DNA of 64,000 nt, from NCBI GenBank assembly GCA_020466095.1, contig CM035807.1:105700227-105764226 (forward strand), in the 5' to 3' direction. Shown in pieces: positions 9,824 through 22,261 of this stretch. Within the stretch, counting starts at the first letter, position 1. Each line of letters opens with the position of its first letter. A program made the position numbers and the translations under genes. Under the pieces are notes generated by a model. That model saw nothing but the letters and a program-made list of their open reading frames with translations, was not told where the DNA came from and did not search any database. This DNA comes from Chlorops oryzae. Its lineage: Eukaryota; Arthropoda; Insecta; Diptera; Chloropidae.

Positions 9824-12313
9824 ATGTCACAGCAGATTATCTTTGAGCCGTTCGAGAGCGTGTCTTTGGAAGATGAACAATTTGCAGAAGTTCATGAGGA
9901 AGTGCTGTTTTCAGAGGAAATGCAAGACGTAAGCTATTGTTTTTGGCTTTGGCTTTGGTTCCATGCAAATAAGTTTTAAAGGATTGAAAACAGATAGCTA
10001 CACTTGTGTCAAATTGCACCGAGTATTTTTGTAAGTCTACTTTTACATTGGACGATTGTCGGCCAACAGCACTCACCGATTTTTGCGTTTGTTCGCAAGG
10101 GAGGAGAGACGAAAGTGAAGCGGTCAAAATCGTTTGTACTAGCCATGTCGTCGATTTCCATGCCGATTTTTGACAGTTGCCTTTCCCGCCGTTCGTAGAA
10201 CGGAAAACAGTTTCAAAGAATTGTTCGAATTAATTTTTTATGAAGTGTTGAATCCATTCTAATTTAATTTATATATTTTAAAATGCGTCACAACCACTTA
10301 TTTTATTACTTACTTACTTAATTCGCATAAATCCAATAAACGAATGTCATAAGAAAAACACAACAAAGTATAAATCGGTTGCTTGCAAATCGTGTAGTGT
10401 AGAAGCGAACACCGACAGAAGACAATTTCAAAAGGGAATTTGAAAAAATCGTTGTGAAAATCGCGTCGATAATCGTTCAATGTAGAAGCCGACTAACGAG
10501 TTTTATGTGAAAGAGTCATCATTAAATCACATTTTACCATATGTGCCATTCCTACATGGTGCCATTGTATCAAAGTGTAAACAACAACTTTTTCTCGTAC
10601 GACGACTATGTCAGCTTTTGTACCTACAAAACCCCATTCGCTGGGAAGCACTGCTATTTTGCTTCCATCTGAAAAAAAGTGCAGCAGAAAGCCACCGGAT
10701 GCTGCGTGAGGCTTACGGAGAGCTTGCTCCATCAATTTCAACCTCTGAATACTGGTTCCGACGTTTCAAAAATGGCGATTTTGACTCAGCCGACAAGGAG
10801 CGCAAAGGAAGGCCACCAACCTTTGTGGACGCTGAATTGGAGGCAATTTTGGATGAAGACCCATGCTAAACCCAAGAAGAACTTGCGGAAATGTTAGGCG
10901 TGACTCGACAAGCCATTTCATTGCGGTTGAAAGCCATTGGTAGGTTCCAAAAGGCCGGAAACTGGGTACCTTATGAACTTAAACCAAGGGATGTCGAACG
11001 GCGTGTCGTCGCTTCCGAAATGCTCCTTCAACGGTACAAAGCGAAGTCGTTTTTGCATCGCATCGCGGCGATGAAAAATGGATTCATTACGACAATCCAA
11101 AGCGAAAGAAGGCGTATGTTAAGCGCGGTGAACCCGGACCATTGACGCCAAAGCCAAATATCCATGGGAGCAAGGTAATGCTCTGTATTTGGTGGGACCA
11201 AAAGGGAATTTTATACCATGAACTTCTGAAAAGTGGTCAGACGATAGACGGGGCTCTCTACAGACGGCAGCTTATGCGACTGAAGCGAGCGATTGAAGAA
11301 ATACGGCCGGAATGGGCAAACAGACATGAGTCATTGATATTCCACCATGGTAATGCTCGGCCTCATACGTGGCGGGATCAAAATCCGCTTGGAAATAAAG
11401 CTCTTCAATGCTCAAAATGGAGATTTTTGTCTAAGAGATTTCGATATGTATTGAAACAAGTTTTTTAAGGAGTAGTATGCAGCGTTTTTCGCTCGTGCAA
11501 ATATTCAGTATTGATTAAGCTGCTCTCTTCTATTTGCAGCTTCAATCGTCACTCAATAAAAAGCGTCTCCTGGAATTACAGCGAAAGCTTTCACGAATTC
11601 AAAGTAACCAATTCAATATTCACATAGGTGAATTCACTTTCACTCGAGAAAACGAGGAAACTAAGACTCAAAATGAAATAGTCTTTGTCTACGCAAAAGG
11701 ATTAATGTGCGATTGGGAGTTCCCACTTTTTACGTTTTATGTTTTGCACGCATACTACGAGGGGAATTTCAGCTTGGACAAGCTGCTGAAAATGGTATTG
11801 CAACTTTTAAACGCTGTTGATTTACAACCGTTCGCCTGTATAATAGACTGGACTCCGTCGTCGCAAAAGATACTCTGTGATATGGGTGTAACCGTTTACA
11901 ATCCATACATTGGCGAGGATCATCGTAGGACGTTGTTGTGCACTGACTCTTTCAAAACTATAAAGAAATTCGACTTGGATCAATCCATTCCCGAAAACGT
12001 AATGGCGTACATAAAATTCTTTGATCAAGAATGCGAAAACTTGGAAAACTGGAAAACAGAGTTTACAAATTTCAAGGAGTTACTCAAAAATTCCTGCGAC
12101 AGGTTTGTTCAAATATTTAGCTTATACTATACAGTTTCGTCGCGTATGATTGCTTTGGAGTTGGCGAAAATGGTTAACACTTGGCCACTGAAAATGGTCT
12201 CATTTCGACAAACGAAGTTAGACCTATTTTTGTATCGAATAAGATTAGAGAAATTCAGCAGTTATGACGAAATGTTGAGAGCACTTCCAAATATCTATCA
12301 AGAGTATTATTAG
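9824..12313 (+). CDS. P-element/THAP9-transposase-like protein, probably domesticated
   Basis: Exon 1 is 9824-9928 and exon 2 is 11540-12313; they join in phase 0 through GT-AG to give 292 residues. The junction reads EEMQD-LQSSLNKK, in an acidic N-terminus followed by a short coiled-coil-like stretch (KKRLLELQRKLSRIQ). The middle resembles the P-superfamily catalytic region: KGLMCDWEFPLFTF, then FACIIDWTPSSQ, MGVTVYNPYI, and LLCTDSFKTIKKF in place of the usual D-x-x-H-L-I-K. There is no THAP zinc finger and no inverted repeats flanking the gene. The frame is intact, unlike the dead mariner in its intron, and TATCGATA sits upstream, so I infer a host gene derived from a transposase. The family call rests on pattern similarity by eye. 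What the protein does is unknown. Another ATG at 9789 opens a different frame that does not join exon 2. Confidence 0.6.
10608..11369 (+). pseudogene. Dead mariner (Mos1-like) transposase in an intron
   Basis: The reading starts MSAFVPTKP at 10608, shifts frame near 10655, then continues LFCFHLKKSAAESHRML, ISTSEYWFRRFKNGDFD and DAELEAILDED. A TAA stop lies at 10867. It goes on through EMLGVTRQAIS, WVPYELKPRDVERR and KSFLHRI, shifts frame near 11060 (GDEKWIHYDNPKRKK can be read in another frame), then NIHGSKVMLCIWWDQ and IFHHGNARPHT. The first catalytic Asp (GDEKW) remains, but the second is Gly (HGNARPH for HDNAxxH). Similarity ends there, so the C-terminal third is missing. It sits in sense orientation in the intron of the gene at 9824-12313. 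The terminal repeats were not identified. Confidence 0.88.
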
Positions 12314-12708
12314 TTAAGTAAAATAATTCAAGGATATTGTAGTACAAAGTACATAAACAACGAGCAAATTATGCACAAATCTATATTGAAAATATACATA
12401 TCGCACACTAATCACTAAATCGGCACAACTAAAAATTTTGCATTTATTGGGCAAGCAGCCAATAACTCTCGATGCATTTAAAAACAATTTCTTTTCTAAA
12501 TTTATATTATTCTTAATTAACTGCGGAATCAATAAATATCAATGTTAATTTTCCAAGTGTTCCTTTTCCAGAGTAAAATGTTGGCGAACATGAAAAAACT
12601 GTTTAAAAAATTTTTGAATTGTGCCGGTTTAGTGATTAGTGTGCGATATGACCAAATCTAGGCGTTAGAGACGCTGCTCTCATACACTTTAACTAAAGTT
12701 TTGAATAT

Positions 12709-12838
12709 GGGGCTCTCTACAGCTCTGTCAGAAATGAAAAACGCTTCAGAAATCAATCAGAAATTTTCTGAAGTGTTTTTTTTTTTATATGAAGTTTTTC
12801 ATTTCTGTTTCATTTCTGACAGAACTGGATATAGCCCC
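12709..12838. mobile_element. 130-bp MITE
   Basis: Left arm GGGGCTCTCTACAGCTCTGT with CAGAAATGAAAAAC; right arm inverted, TTTCATTTCTGACAGAACTG then ATAGCCCC. TAT lies on both sides (12706-12708 and 12839-12841). Confidence 0.6.
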
Positions 12839-12841
12839 TAT

Positions 12842-14330
12842 AAAAAGAATGCGGTGTGTTAGATGTACTTGAATTGAAAGTTACATAAACAGCAGGTTTA
12901 TCGAAAATGTAGAAACAGAAGTTATAACTCTAATTAATGAGAGAACACGCCAATTGGAAGAGTTGGCGTTGTGGACGTTGCAATAAATGGCAGTAATTTT
13001 TAGATCACTATGAAAATTTCTCGATTTCCGTTAAATTGGTACTATGAGCTTTATATCAAATAATTATTTGCTATGTTATGTTAACATGAAAACTAGTTTC
13101 AAAATACTTTTGAACTTCTCACGCAGGGAATTTAAAAAGATTGACATAGATCGATTGGAAGCTAATATTTCGATTTTATAGTCGTTAATAAGTGCAATCG
13201 TCGTTCAGGACGAGTAAAGTTTTTTCCTTATTAATCTCATATAAATGACAATGAAAATAAAACAAAAAGAATATATTGCAGCTCTGGAGACGTTTTGAGC
13301 TCCATGGCTGTTCTATAAAGCACATGCAAGGAGCATCAAATAGAGGAAAATTCTTAGGATTACTTAAAATCGTGATACATGAAACTTAAACTGGTATGCG
13401 AAGGAAGGAAGTAAATGAAAAACTTGAAGAAATTAAAAAAAATAATTACATTTACTAAAGAATGCACAAAAAGCTGGCTTTACATTAAGTTCAACACTCT
13501 TTTAGTTCATAAAAGACAAAGTTTGTTCTTGAAAAGAAAACAACTTATAGAAATTTACTCTTAATCCTCATAAAGCTCGAGTGACTTTCTAAAAAAAAAA
13601 AAAAAAAAAAATAGCTTAGAATATAAAAATATGTACTATTCTTTCCTGTATCAGAATAGTTGTAAAATAAACTTTTTACTTTACTTTTTTGTGTTAAAAA
13701 ATATATTGTATCTCTCATGTATACTGAATATGAAATACCTGCTATGAAATTCTCTTTGAATCTCTAATCGGTGTTGCTAATAAAAGCTCAAAAGAAGAGA
13801 TATGGCAATGATTAAATATTAATATGAAAGAATATTTTGCGACTTTTCTAATCTAATCTTTATGAGGAGCAAAAAATAATTCAATTTTATTGCTCGAAGA
13901 GAAAATGGAAAAAGCTTGTTCATGCTGATAAATTTCGTGATATTTTTTCGTGAGATAGTAGATAATTATGTACATATTATCAATAGGATATTTTTTTTTA
14001 CGATACGACCACGTATGCCTTGGCGCAATAGATGTGACGTGTAGTAAAAATAGAACAACCGCAATAGCTCATATATGTACAACCTATTGTACAGCTATTG
14101 TATTGTTCAAAGGATATTGCATTGTTCATTGTTTAAGCAAGCAGAAAGCGTTAATTACAATGAAGATATGCAAAGGAAGGGAAATTGCGCAAGTCCTTGA
14201 CATTTTGTTATTAATAGTTTTGATTATGTGCGTTAAAGTATTGCGTTGGCAGAATGTCGATGTAATTCACTAGAGTAAAGGCTCTCTTTGTCATTTATTT
14301 TATCCACATTTTGTTTGTCTTCTATAAAAA
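12842..14330. other. Gene-free AT-rich stretch
   Basis: No coding exon, RNA gene or defined repeat recognised. There are homopolymer A runs (about 13590-13610) and scattered short open frames with no family features. Confidence 0.5.
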
Positions 14331-14337
14331 TATAATA

Positions 14338-14474
14338 GGGGTCTTCCCTTAAACGTTTAAAGATCGAAAAAGCGGAAAAATGTAAAATTTTTGATACAAA
14401 ACTTCGTTCAATATTTTCTAAGCCTTCTTGATATACGAGTTTTCGAAGCAAATACACGTTTAAGGGAAGACCCC
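14338..14474. mobile_element. 137-bp MITE, TA target duplication
   Basis: GGGGTCTTCCCTTAAACGT and its inverse at 14456-14474 enclose the element, flanked by TA (14336-14337 and 14475-14476). It abuts the repeat that begins at 14481. Confidence 0.75.
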
Positions 14475-14480
14475 TATTAT

Positions 14481-15338
14481 TATACCCGACAAACTCTGTG
14501 TCGAGGGTATATTGCGTTTATTGGGTTGTGTGTAACACCCAGAACCAGTCGAGATAGACCATACAAAATATATATAGAAATGATCAGCGTCACCAGGAGA
14601 TTCGATTTAGACATGTCCGTCTGTCCGTCCTGTCTGTCGTCGTCCGTGTCGTGTTTATACAGTTATCTTATCGAAGGAGTTGAGCTATCTTGTGTATGCG
14701 TGCTCACGGGGACATGAGTAAGAACAAGTTCGAGAATGGACCCGATCGGGCCATTTTTAGGGGTACCTCCAGTACTAGGGTCTGTTACGAAAATCAGAAA
14801 AACTGCTCTAAGATCGAAGTCCTTCAAGATATTTTGATGAAATTTGATATTCGAACATGTTTAAAGGCAAGTAATACGATTTCAAAAAATTGGAAAAGTG
14901 GGCGTGGCATAAGGGCGTTTTTCAAAAATTGTCTCCTACTCCCGAAATACCAATAGGACTTGAACAAAAATTGGCACGTATACTTCCTTGATAGCCAGTA
15001 ACGTCCTTCCCAAAAAAATTTTCGATCGGACCATTATTAAGTGTACCTCTAGTACTAGGGTCTATCACAAAAATCCCAAAAATGCCTCAAAATCAGACTT
15101 TATTGAAATATTTCAATGAAACTTAGAATTTGAGCGTATATATAAGGGTCCGATTAGAATTCCAAAAAAATTTGAAAAGTGGGCGTGGCAAAAGGGCGGT
15201 TTTCATTTAAAAATTTAACAAAAGTTGGTATATGGGGCTCCTTATGCCCTTAAACACCTCTTGATATTAAAAATTATGTGTCTGTCTCGGGCATTCTATT
15301 GTCAGGCTCGCCTGACTATAACACCCTTACTTGTTTTT
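14481..15338 (+). repeat. Unclassified 0.86-kb interspersed repeat, copy 1
   Basis: It begins with a small hairpin (TATACCCGACAAACTCTGTG then TCGAGGGTATA) and contains a GTCCGTCTGTCCGTCCTGTC stretch. Internally, GGTACCTCCAGTACTAGGGT recurs as GTGTACCTCTAGTACTAGGG and AAGTGGGCGTGGCA recurs too. It ends GCCTGACTATAACACCCTTA near 15330. A diverged inverse copy lies at 50713-51492. No coding capacity recognised. Confidence 0.65.
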
Positions 15339-15409
15339 GGTTGTTCTATATGAAAGACTAAATAAAGTTGGAAGTAATTTGGAAGTCTTTACTTTATGAT
15401 GAAATAATA

Positions 15410-15505
15410 GGTCTGTTCCCGTACTGCACGAAACTGCCCAAAACAGCCCAATTTTCATACAGTTTTCAAAAAATTTGGCAGTTTCGTGCAGTACGGGAAC
15501 AGACC
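15410..15505. mobile_element. 96-bp hairpin MITE, TA target duplication
   Basis: Near-perfect hairpin: GGTCTGTTCCCGTACTGCAC and CGAAACTGCC at the left are repeated inverted at the right with about 35 bp of loop. TA flanks at 15408-15409 and 15506-15507. Confidence 0.8.
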
Positions 15506-15511
15506 TACTAT

Positions 15512-17455
15512 ATAAAATATATAAATGCAAATTAAAGTTTTAAAAAAAAAAAACCCAAAATTCTGTTGCATAGTGTAATTGTTTGGCGTAGAATTAATAT
15601 CGCAGCAGTACAGGAATTCATTGTTTGTTTGTGTCTCGGTCATGAATTCTATGAAAAGTTGTAAATTTTTTAGCGAATCCAAAACGATTTTCCGCTTCAG
15701 ACGAACGAGAAAAGAAAATCCATTTTTCGATAATATTTTCTTAACAGAAAATAACCATAAACGTCAAGAATTGCCCGCAACAACTTTAGGAGGAAATAAA
15801 GCATTTTCAGAAATCCCACACAGAGCCTTTTGCTGCTGCCAATGTTTTAGAGTAGGTACAAAAAAGATCTCTCGAAAAATGTTTAATTTTTTTTTTCCCC
15901 CCGTAAGAATTTCAATCAAGGTCAAAAGCAACATCGATCTTTAGGTTACGTCCAAAAACTGCTAATTATTCGGCTACAAATAGATGCACAAAGCGATAAA
16001 TTGTCGAATAAACCGTGGACGTGTGGCACGTCAGTACAGCGGCAGTAAATAAACAATTGATATATGTAGATCGATTCAGCAAAAAAAAAAAAAAAAAAAA
16101 AACCTACATATATACATATATTTATTTATTTTCGATGTGCGAAATCATGATTGCTTCGCTGCGTAAAGTGTGGAATTGCTCGATATTATTTGTTGCTAGG
16201 GAAAATATTGGAAAGCTACTCAGCAATCGGATGCTAAAGTATGTGAAACTTCCACTACTTATTATTTTGGGAAATTTATTCCCACAAAAAAAATGAGCAG
16301 TTCTTCAAAAAATTCCCATTCGATTGAGATGCAGAATGTAACAACTGACGCTCATGATTTCTCCACAGAAATGATCACAAAAAATAAAACGTAAAATCAA
16401 AAAAGCAAAAAAAAAAAACACGAAAACTTCGTGAAAATATAATAAAAAAGATGTAAAAGTCTTTTATGCGGAACCAAATCGAAACAGCATTAGCTAAGCC
16501 AAATATGTATGAAATTCAATTCACAGCATGTTCGCTTGAGTGTACTTTGAGCAAACAAACGTGCTGACAGATCAAAAGCCAACTTTGGCATTTTTTTAGA
16601 AAACATCTAAAATTGAAAAAGAAATATTTTTCATCATCTTAAATCTGTGAATTCGCATTAATCGCATGCTGTTCTCTTCAAAAATCAAAAATCAAAAAAA
16701 AAAAAAAAAAAATCAAAGAGGCAAACGCCTCAAAATTATTGATAAAAACTAAATAAATAAAGAATTTTTGACGAAAACTGGCTTGAGTAATAGGTTCTCT
16801 TTGAAATGAAATGTTCTTCACAATCTTTAAGATGAAGAAACGAACTCTGGTCAGTTACTGTGAGATGAAAATATTCGGTTTATTTAACCTAATTATTCGA
16901 CATTTTTTCTGTCTTATCTCCTTTTTTTTCATCCGATATTTACCCCTCAAACCGATGGGGACAACTCTCTACCCTCGAGAAAAGTGAAATGTTCAGAATC
17001 GGGCTGTATAAAGGGACTAAGAACCGAGTAACATCTCTTTCTAACTGGTGCGGAATGTCCGCAAATCTATGAGTGACATATTAGTATATTCTTTATTGAA
17101 TACTGTCCTCGGATAAGTGCAACTGATCTCTATGGAAATTTCATTATGAGTGGAAAAAACATTCCCAGTGGAAGAGTGATGAGTTTCTAGTGGCATTTCT
17201 TGTTGAATACTGCCCCGGAAAGGCAATGACTTCTATCAAAAATATTAGGAAAATATTCCAGTTCATGGGCGTATCCAGAACATCAGTTGGGTAGGCGGGG
17301 GCAAGATATTAATAATTTATTTTATTATTTATTTTATATTTTAAGATTTCTGAATATTTATGTACATACTGGGTGTCTCAATAGGAGCTCTTGGTCCATT
17401 TTTCGCTGCTTCTCAAAAACAATTTTGCTCTTACTTCTATTACTGTGAATACGCC
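15512..17455. other. Gene-free stretch with a solo MITE end
   Basis: No exon recognised. TTCAGAATCGGGCTG near 16995 is a solo end of the CAGCCCGATT family. Poly(A) runs occur near 16081 and 16695. Confidence 0.45.
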
Positions 17456-17926
17456 CCCAGCGGCAAACAGTGCATACCGCCTACAAAGTATACGAGACTG
17501 TAAGCGACCTACCTACCAATAGCTTACAAAGTATACTAGACTGTAAGCGACCTGCCTACCAATAGCTTACAAAGTATACTAGACTGTAAGCGACCTGCTT
17601 ACCAATAGCTTACAAAGTATACGAGACTGTAAGCGACCTACCTACCAATAGCTTACAAAGTATACTAGACTGTAAGCGACCTGCTTACCAATAGCTTACA
17701 AAGTATACTAGACTGTAAGCGACCTACCTACCAATAGCTTACAAAGTATACTAGACTGTAAGCGACCTGCCTACCAATATCTTAATTTATGTCGTGAAGA
17801 TTGGCGTTCACTCTACAAAACGGCCACGCTCGAACAAAAGTATACTAGGATGGTATATGAGGTCGTATGCATTACCGCCTACGGCCGGCGAAATGTGTTG
17901 CGGTTCATCCTATGCCGCATCCTGGG
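17456..17926 (+). mobile_element. CCCAGCGGC MITE, copy A, with 7-unit internal minisatellite
   Basis: Starts CCCAGCGGCAAACAGTGC and ends GCCGCATCCTGGG. From 17480 to 17780 it holds seven tandem copies of a 43-bp unit (ACAAAGTATACTAGACTGTA then AGCGACCTGCCTACCAATAG). A unique part follows, with GTTCACTCTACAAAACGGCC, AAAAGTATACTAGGATGGTA and GTGTTGCGGTTCATCC. Copies B, C and D share the same architecture with fewer units. Confidence 0.8.
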
Positions 17927-17929
17927 CCT

Positions 17930-19230
17930 ATGCCCCAGTTTACGGAGTATTCCTTGATTAATTCTAAAAAAAAAAAAAAACAATATACAAAGTGATATGC
18001 CTGAAGCGGTCTCCGACATTGATTTCCCTTGATTTTCGATGTGTCAACTTAAAAAAAAAATAAAAGAAAATTAAAAAGCTCATTATTTATTTATTTCCAC
18101 TGAATGAAAACCCCCGACAATTCTTTATCTTTTTTCAGTGAAAAACAAAATTAAATTATACAATTCGGAAAATGCGTTGCAATTTATCCGCCCATGATCG
18201 TCTTCATTCGAATGTCCTCCGTGCATTGGCCCAATTTCAATTTGGATCAACTCATAAATTTGATTAAAAAGACAAAGACACTCGGAACGCCTTGAACTCG
18301 TAATTCGCGCTTTTTATTGCATTTATGAAAATCGCCGATCATTTTCACTGTAAAATAAATATTTTTTTTGTTTACAAAAAAAAAAAAAAACGCAGTAAAA
18401 TGGAGAAAATATTGATCCGACAATATCATTCATGTCCATCACTTCGATATATGTATAAGAAAAAAAAACTTTTTCCGAGAAATTCGGTTCGTCACATTGA
18501 AGGAAATTTTCAACGCGCCGATGAGAGGTACTTTCGTTTGGAAAGAACTTTGACCAAAAAGCTGTTGACCGAAAGATCAGAAATCTTTTATATTTTTTAT
18601 TATTTGCCACTGCAAAATGAATTTGAATTTTTTGCAGCATTTTTTTATAATACGAAAAAGAGGGGGGCGGTGGGAAATCGACATTGATTCTCTGCAGCTG
18701 GCAATGGCATTTTTTCGAATTTTTCCTTTTTGTAGTCATGAAATCAATTAAAAATTTTTGAATACTTTAATTGAATGCATAAATCATCTGGAAATTTTCA
18801 ACTTCCTGTAGTGCAGTAAAAACTCTTGTGGGGGCTAGAGAATTTTCATGTTTTTGTTTTTTAATTTTTGCTTATTTTTTTTGGCTGTGAAATAATTAAT
18901 TGGTTGGCCAAATATGATCACACAGATTGGAAATTCATTTCGTGAAAGTTTTATTAATGCCCCCTTTTGGGTTAATCGTCTTGGAAAAATATAAAAAAAA
19001 TATGTTTTTTTGGAGCAATCGCTATAAATAAGCAGCTAAGATGGATTTTTCGATATTAGAAGTAGAATTTCTGGAATAAAATAATTTGAACTTTAGACTT
19101 CTTGTGAATCAAAAAGCTTTTTTTTTAATTCATTGAGTAGGAATTAGAAGGCATCTTTGTGTTTGCAAGAAATCTGAAAATCGAAACACCTAAAAAGAGA
19201 CTGCTCTTGCCGTTTTAAAATTCTTGACAG
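17930..19230. other. AT-rich interval between inverted MITE copies A and B
   Basis: No gene recognised. Several poly(A)/poly(T) runs. The open frames on both strands near 18325-18740 overlap each other and have no family features. Confidence 0.4.
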
Positions 19231-19231
19231 T

Positions 19232-19516
19232 CCCAGCCGCGAAAATGCCGCTTTTAGAAGCGATGAACCGCAACACATTTCGCCGGCCGTAGGCAGTAAT
19301 GCATACGACCTTATATACTATCCTAGTATACTTTTATTCGAGCGTGGCCGTTTTGTAGAGTGAACGCCAACCATCACGACATAAATTAAGATATTGGTAG
19401 GCAGGTCGCTTACAGTCTCGTATATGAACTATTGTAAGTCTATCTGTACTTGTAAGATGAGGAGTCGCTTACATTCTCGTATACTTCGTAAGCAGGAGAC
19501 ACTGTTGGCCGCTGGG
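19232..19516 (-). mobile_element. CCCAGCGGC MITE, copy B (285 bp, inverted to copy A)
   Basis: Both ends are intact: CCCAGCCGCGAAAATGCC at left and ACTGTTGGCCGCTGGG at right. It carries one and a partial 43-bp unit instead of seven. It faces copy A about 1.3 kb away, so the pair can fold back. No clean target duplication. Confidence 0.78.
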
Positions 19517-20820
19517 ATATTGTTATGCGATAGACAACACAACTCGAGGACATAAAATGTGTATCTTATAAGGACAAAGCTACGCAAAACGGGCCTTCAA
19601 GTAACAGTGTTTTTATGGTCATTGTGAGCCGAAGCCAGGTTCCTTCAGTGCCAAATTGTTATCAAACATTTTCAAAAATTGACATCCTTGAGAATCACAT
19701 CCCATTTTTGTCTACTCATCAAATTTTTATTTCTGTACTAAAATCAAAAGTGTAATAATAACGTGTGTGACCATCGCAATAGCATTACCCATAGCCAAAT
19801 TAATAAACGGACTGATTCTGATATATATTGAAAATCCTTCGATATCAATGGATAATGAAACTTTGTTTGGAAGTCACTGATATAGACACTGGAGGCTCTA
19901 CAAAAAAAAAAAAATAAATAACTAACGCGATAAATCTATTTAAATCTATTCAACATGAAACATGTCATTGCGTGCGTATCGAACAATGTTCTAATTCCTT
20001 TTCGATGTACATATATATATAAAATGTATTGTCTGTCGGATCTAAAAATCGATTGATGAACAAATAATCAGGTGCAAGTTTTTTTATAGCAAAAAAGAGC
20101 CATGGCGATTACTGACAACGGCTCACTGCTATAATAAGTATTGTTATAAAGGCATGAGGCATAGCATGTACGCTTAATTACTAGCAAATCCCGCGAATAG
20201 AGTTTTCAGAAACCCAAGTTAAGCGATTTTAAGCTTTTTGATAAAGAATAATTTTAAAACTCTTCTTCCCCTTTTCTCTATCTTTCTCTCTCTCTTGCTC
20301 TCTTCACCTCCCCCCCACTCGTACCCTCATCCATGCCATAGCTTATCGTTTCTCCTACTTTCTGCCTCTCCCTCCCTCTTTATCCCACCCTGACCGACTC
20401 ACCTTACAAAGTAGTTCATTAATGTGTAACATGAGACGTATACGTAATACAAGTGCCTACCAAACATTGCTCATACGTCAGGTACAAAAACTTTTAACCT
20501 CAGTTTTGCCCCTTTATGGATGGAGTTTCGTAGAGTCCGTTCTCAGCGGATGTCTACGCAATTTAACTAAAAAGGAGTGCCAAATTTCAACTTCGTACGT
20601 GTTGTTTTTTTCTGAGATTTCGTGATAATCAGTGAGTGGAATTTCCCTTTTATATACAAACATATGTATGTGTATACAAGATTAGTAGATTGTTGTGACC
20701 TGTTCAAACAAAAAAAGTTTTCATTACTTTCTCAAACTTTTACCACTGCTCATTTGACTATTTTAACCCTTTAATGATTGGCATATTAATAAGCGGAAAT
20801 TTTTTTTCGATGTGAATGGT
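19517..20820. other. Gene-free stretch with pyrimidine-rich run
   Basis: No exon recognised. A CT-rich low-complexity run lies at about 20262-20400 (TCTCTCTCTCTTGCTCTC and CTCCCTCCCTC motifs). Confidence 0.4.
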
Positions 20821-20824
20821 TTAA

Positions 20825-20960
20825 CCCTTTACTGCATGATGTACTAAATAAGTGGAGTAAGTGGTTATATTTAGTCTTCAAAAATAATTATATATTGGCT
20901 TTCATCCGTTTTTTTTTTTTTTTGTCAGAAACCATATATCGGCTCTTAAGCGATAAAGGG
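20825..20960. mobile_element. 136-bp TTAA MITE
   Basis: CCCTTTACTGCATGATG at left, CGATAAAGGG at right, TTAA on both sides (20821-20824 and 20961-20964). piggyBac-style target. A related half-copy, TTAACCCTTTAATGATTGGC, starts near 20764. Confidence 0.7.
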
Positions 20961-21027
20961 TTAATAAAAAAAAATCACCAAATATATACATATATACTAT
21001 TTTTCATTACGTACAAAATATTTTGAC

Positions 21028-21250
21028 GGCCTCTCTGCCATAATTAGTTGAAATGCCAACTTACGAAGGGAGCGGCTCTGGGTTCAACTCCCAGCCGAGG
21101 TCGTGGATGTTTGTGTTGTTTTTTCTGTAACTTTTTTTCTTTGTTTGACCATTTTTCGTGGCATCACAACGGGCCCGTGTGAAGCCTAAGTGTGTCACCC
21201 TTGTGGTGGCAGCCACACTAACCTAACCTAACATAACCTAAGCTAACCTA
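21028..21250 (+). mobile_element. tRNA-derived SINE, copy 2
   Basis: The head has a B-box-like CTGGGTTCAACTCCCAGCC (about 21071-21090). The body carries GGCATCACAACGGGCCCGTG and GTGGTGGCAGCCACACTAAC. The tail is an (AACCT)n-like repeat. It matches the inverse copy at 6190-6460, which defines a family. Confidence 0.7.
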
Positions 21251-22257
21251 ACCTACAAAAAATCTTTCGAGCACCTAAATATCCTAATAGCACGCACTTT
21301 TGTTCTCGTAAATTGCTTTCAGTGAATTCATAAAAGCAAAAACTTCCTTGGTAAGAGACTGAAAGGCAGAGTGCTATTAACCTGAAACCATTGAAAGCAT
21401 TTCACATTTATTAAGTCCCAAGAAAGCTCTTTATTTAAGTATTTCAATTTCGTGCTATAGCAGAAAAGAACGAAAAAAAAAATCTGTTGCTTCTATTAAA
21501 ACGAGAAATTACCTCTACCCACTACGAATACCCTTCAACGTTGGGGTCCTTGACTTGAGAGCGAACGTAAGAAGCTATCGCATTACCTCAGCTTCAATGG
21601 TTTGTATTTATTCAATACTCTTCGTACACAAATATTTCATTGAAAAGAACATTTCAGCTAAGTAGGTACCTATATATGTATATACGCTTTCTTATGAAGG
21701 TCCTGTCAAGGACGAACAATTTTACCGCAACTGCGTCATTTCGTGGTGTTAAATCTTTGAGGGAAGTTTGTTCTTACGCTTTCACATTCAAAGCTCATAA
21801 AATGCTTTTGTTCGTCATTGTGTTGTGCTGCAATTTGCGAGATTGCGCAAAGCTTTTCTGAAGAATGTTTTAAACTTTTTGAATCTTAGCTTTTTTTGTT
21901 TTTTGTTCTTTTAATTATTTCAGCGAATGATAAAGGAAGCCATATTTTAGTTTTGCAAACATTTTTATGAATCAAAGCTTCGGCAAAGTTGTTCTTAATG
22001 GGCTCGAAAGCTTCGAAAGAAACTTTTCAGCTGGTTATTTTCGTTTCAAGAAATGTTCAAATAATCCGTGGAAATCTCTTGAAAGGTGAGCGACCTCGTT
22101 TAATTCGCACCTATCAAGGAGTTCAAAAAATTTTAAAAGGACTACGAATTTCTTTTGGAATATAAAAGCTTATTTACAGCTGAACATGCCCATATTATTA
22201 AAAAAAAAATAAATAAATACATTTTTAATTACTATCGAGTTTTCAACTTAACTCAAA
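21251..22257. other. Gene-free stretch
   Basis: No exon, RNA gene or repeat with readable ends seen. Confidence 0.4.
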
Positions 22258-22261
22258 TTAA

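Noticed and set aside
17480..17780. CRISPR-like regular repeats
   Set aside because: The 43-bp units are directly adjacent with no unique spacers and sit in a eukaryotic MITE; it is a minisatellite.
18323..18739. Overlapping open frames on both strands between MITE copies A and B
   Set aside because: Low-complexity poly(A/T)-driven frames without family features.
21071..21090. Functional tRNA gene
   Set aside because: Only a B-box-like stretch is present, with no cloverleaf; the body and tail match the SINE at 6190-6460.
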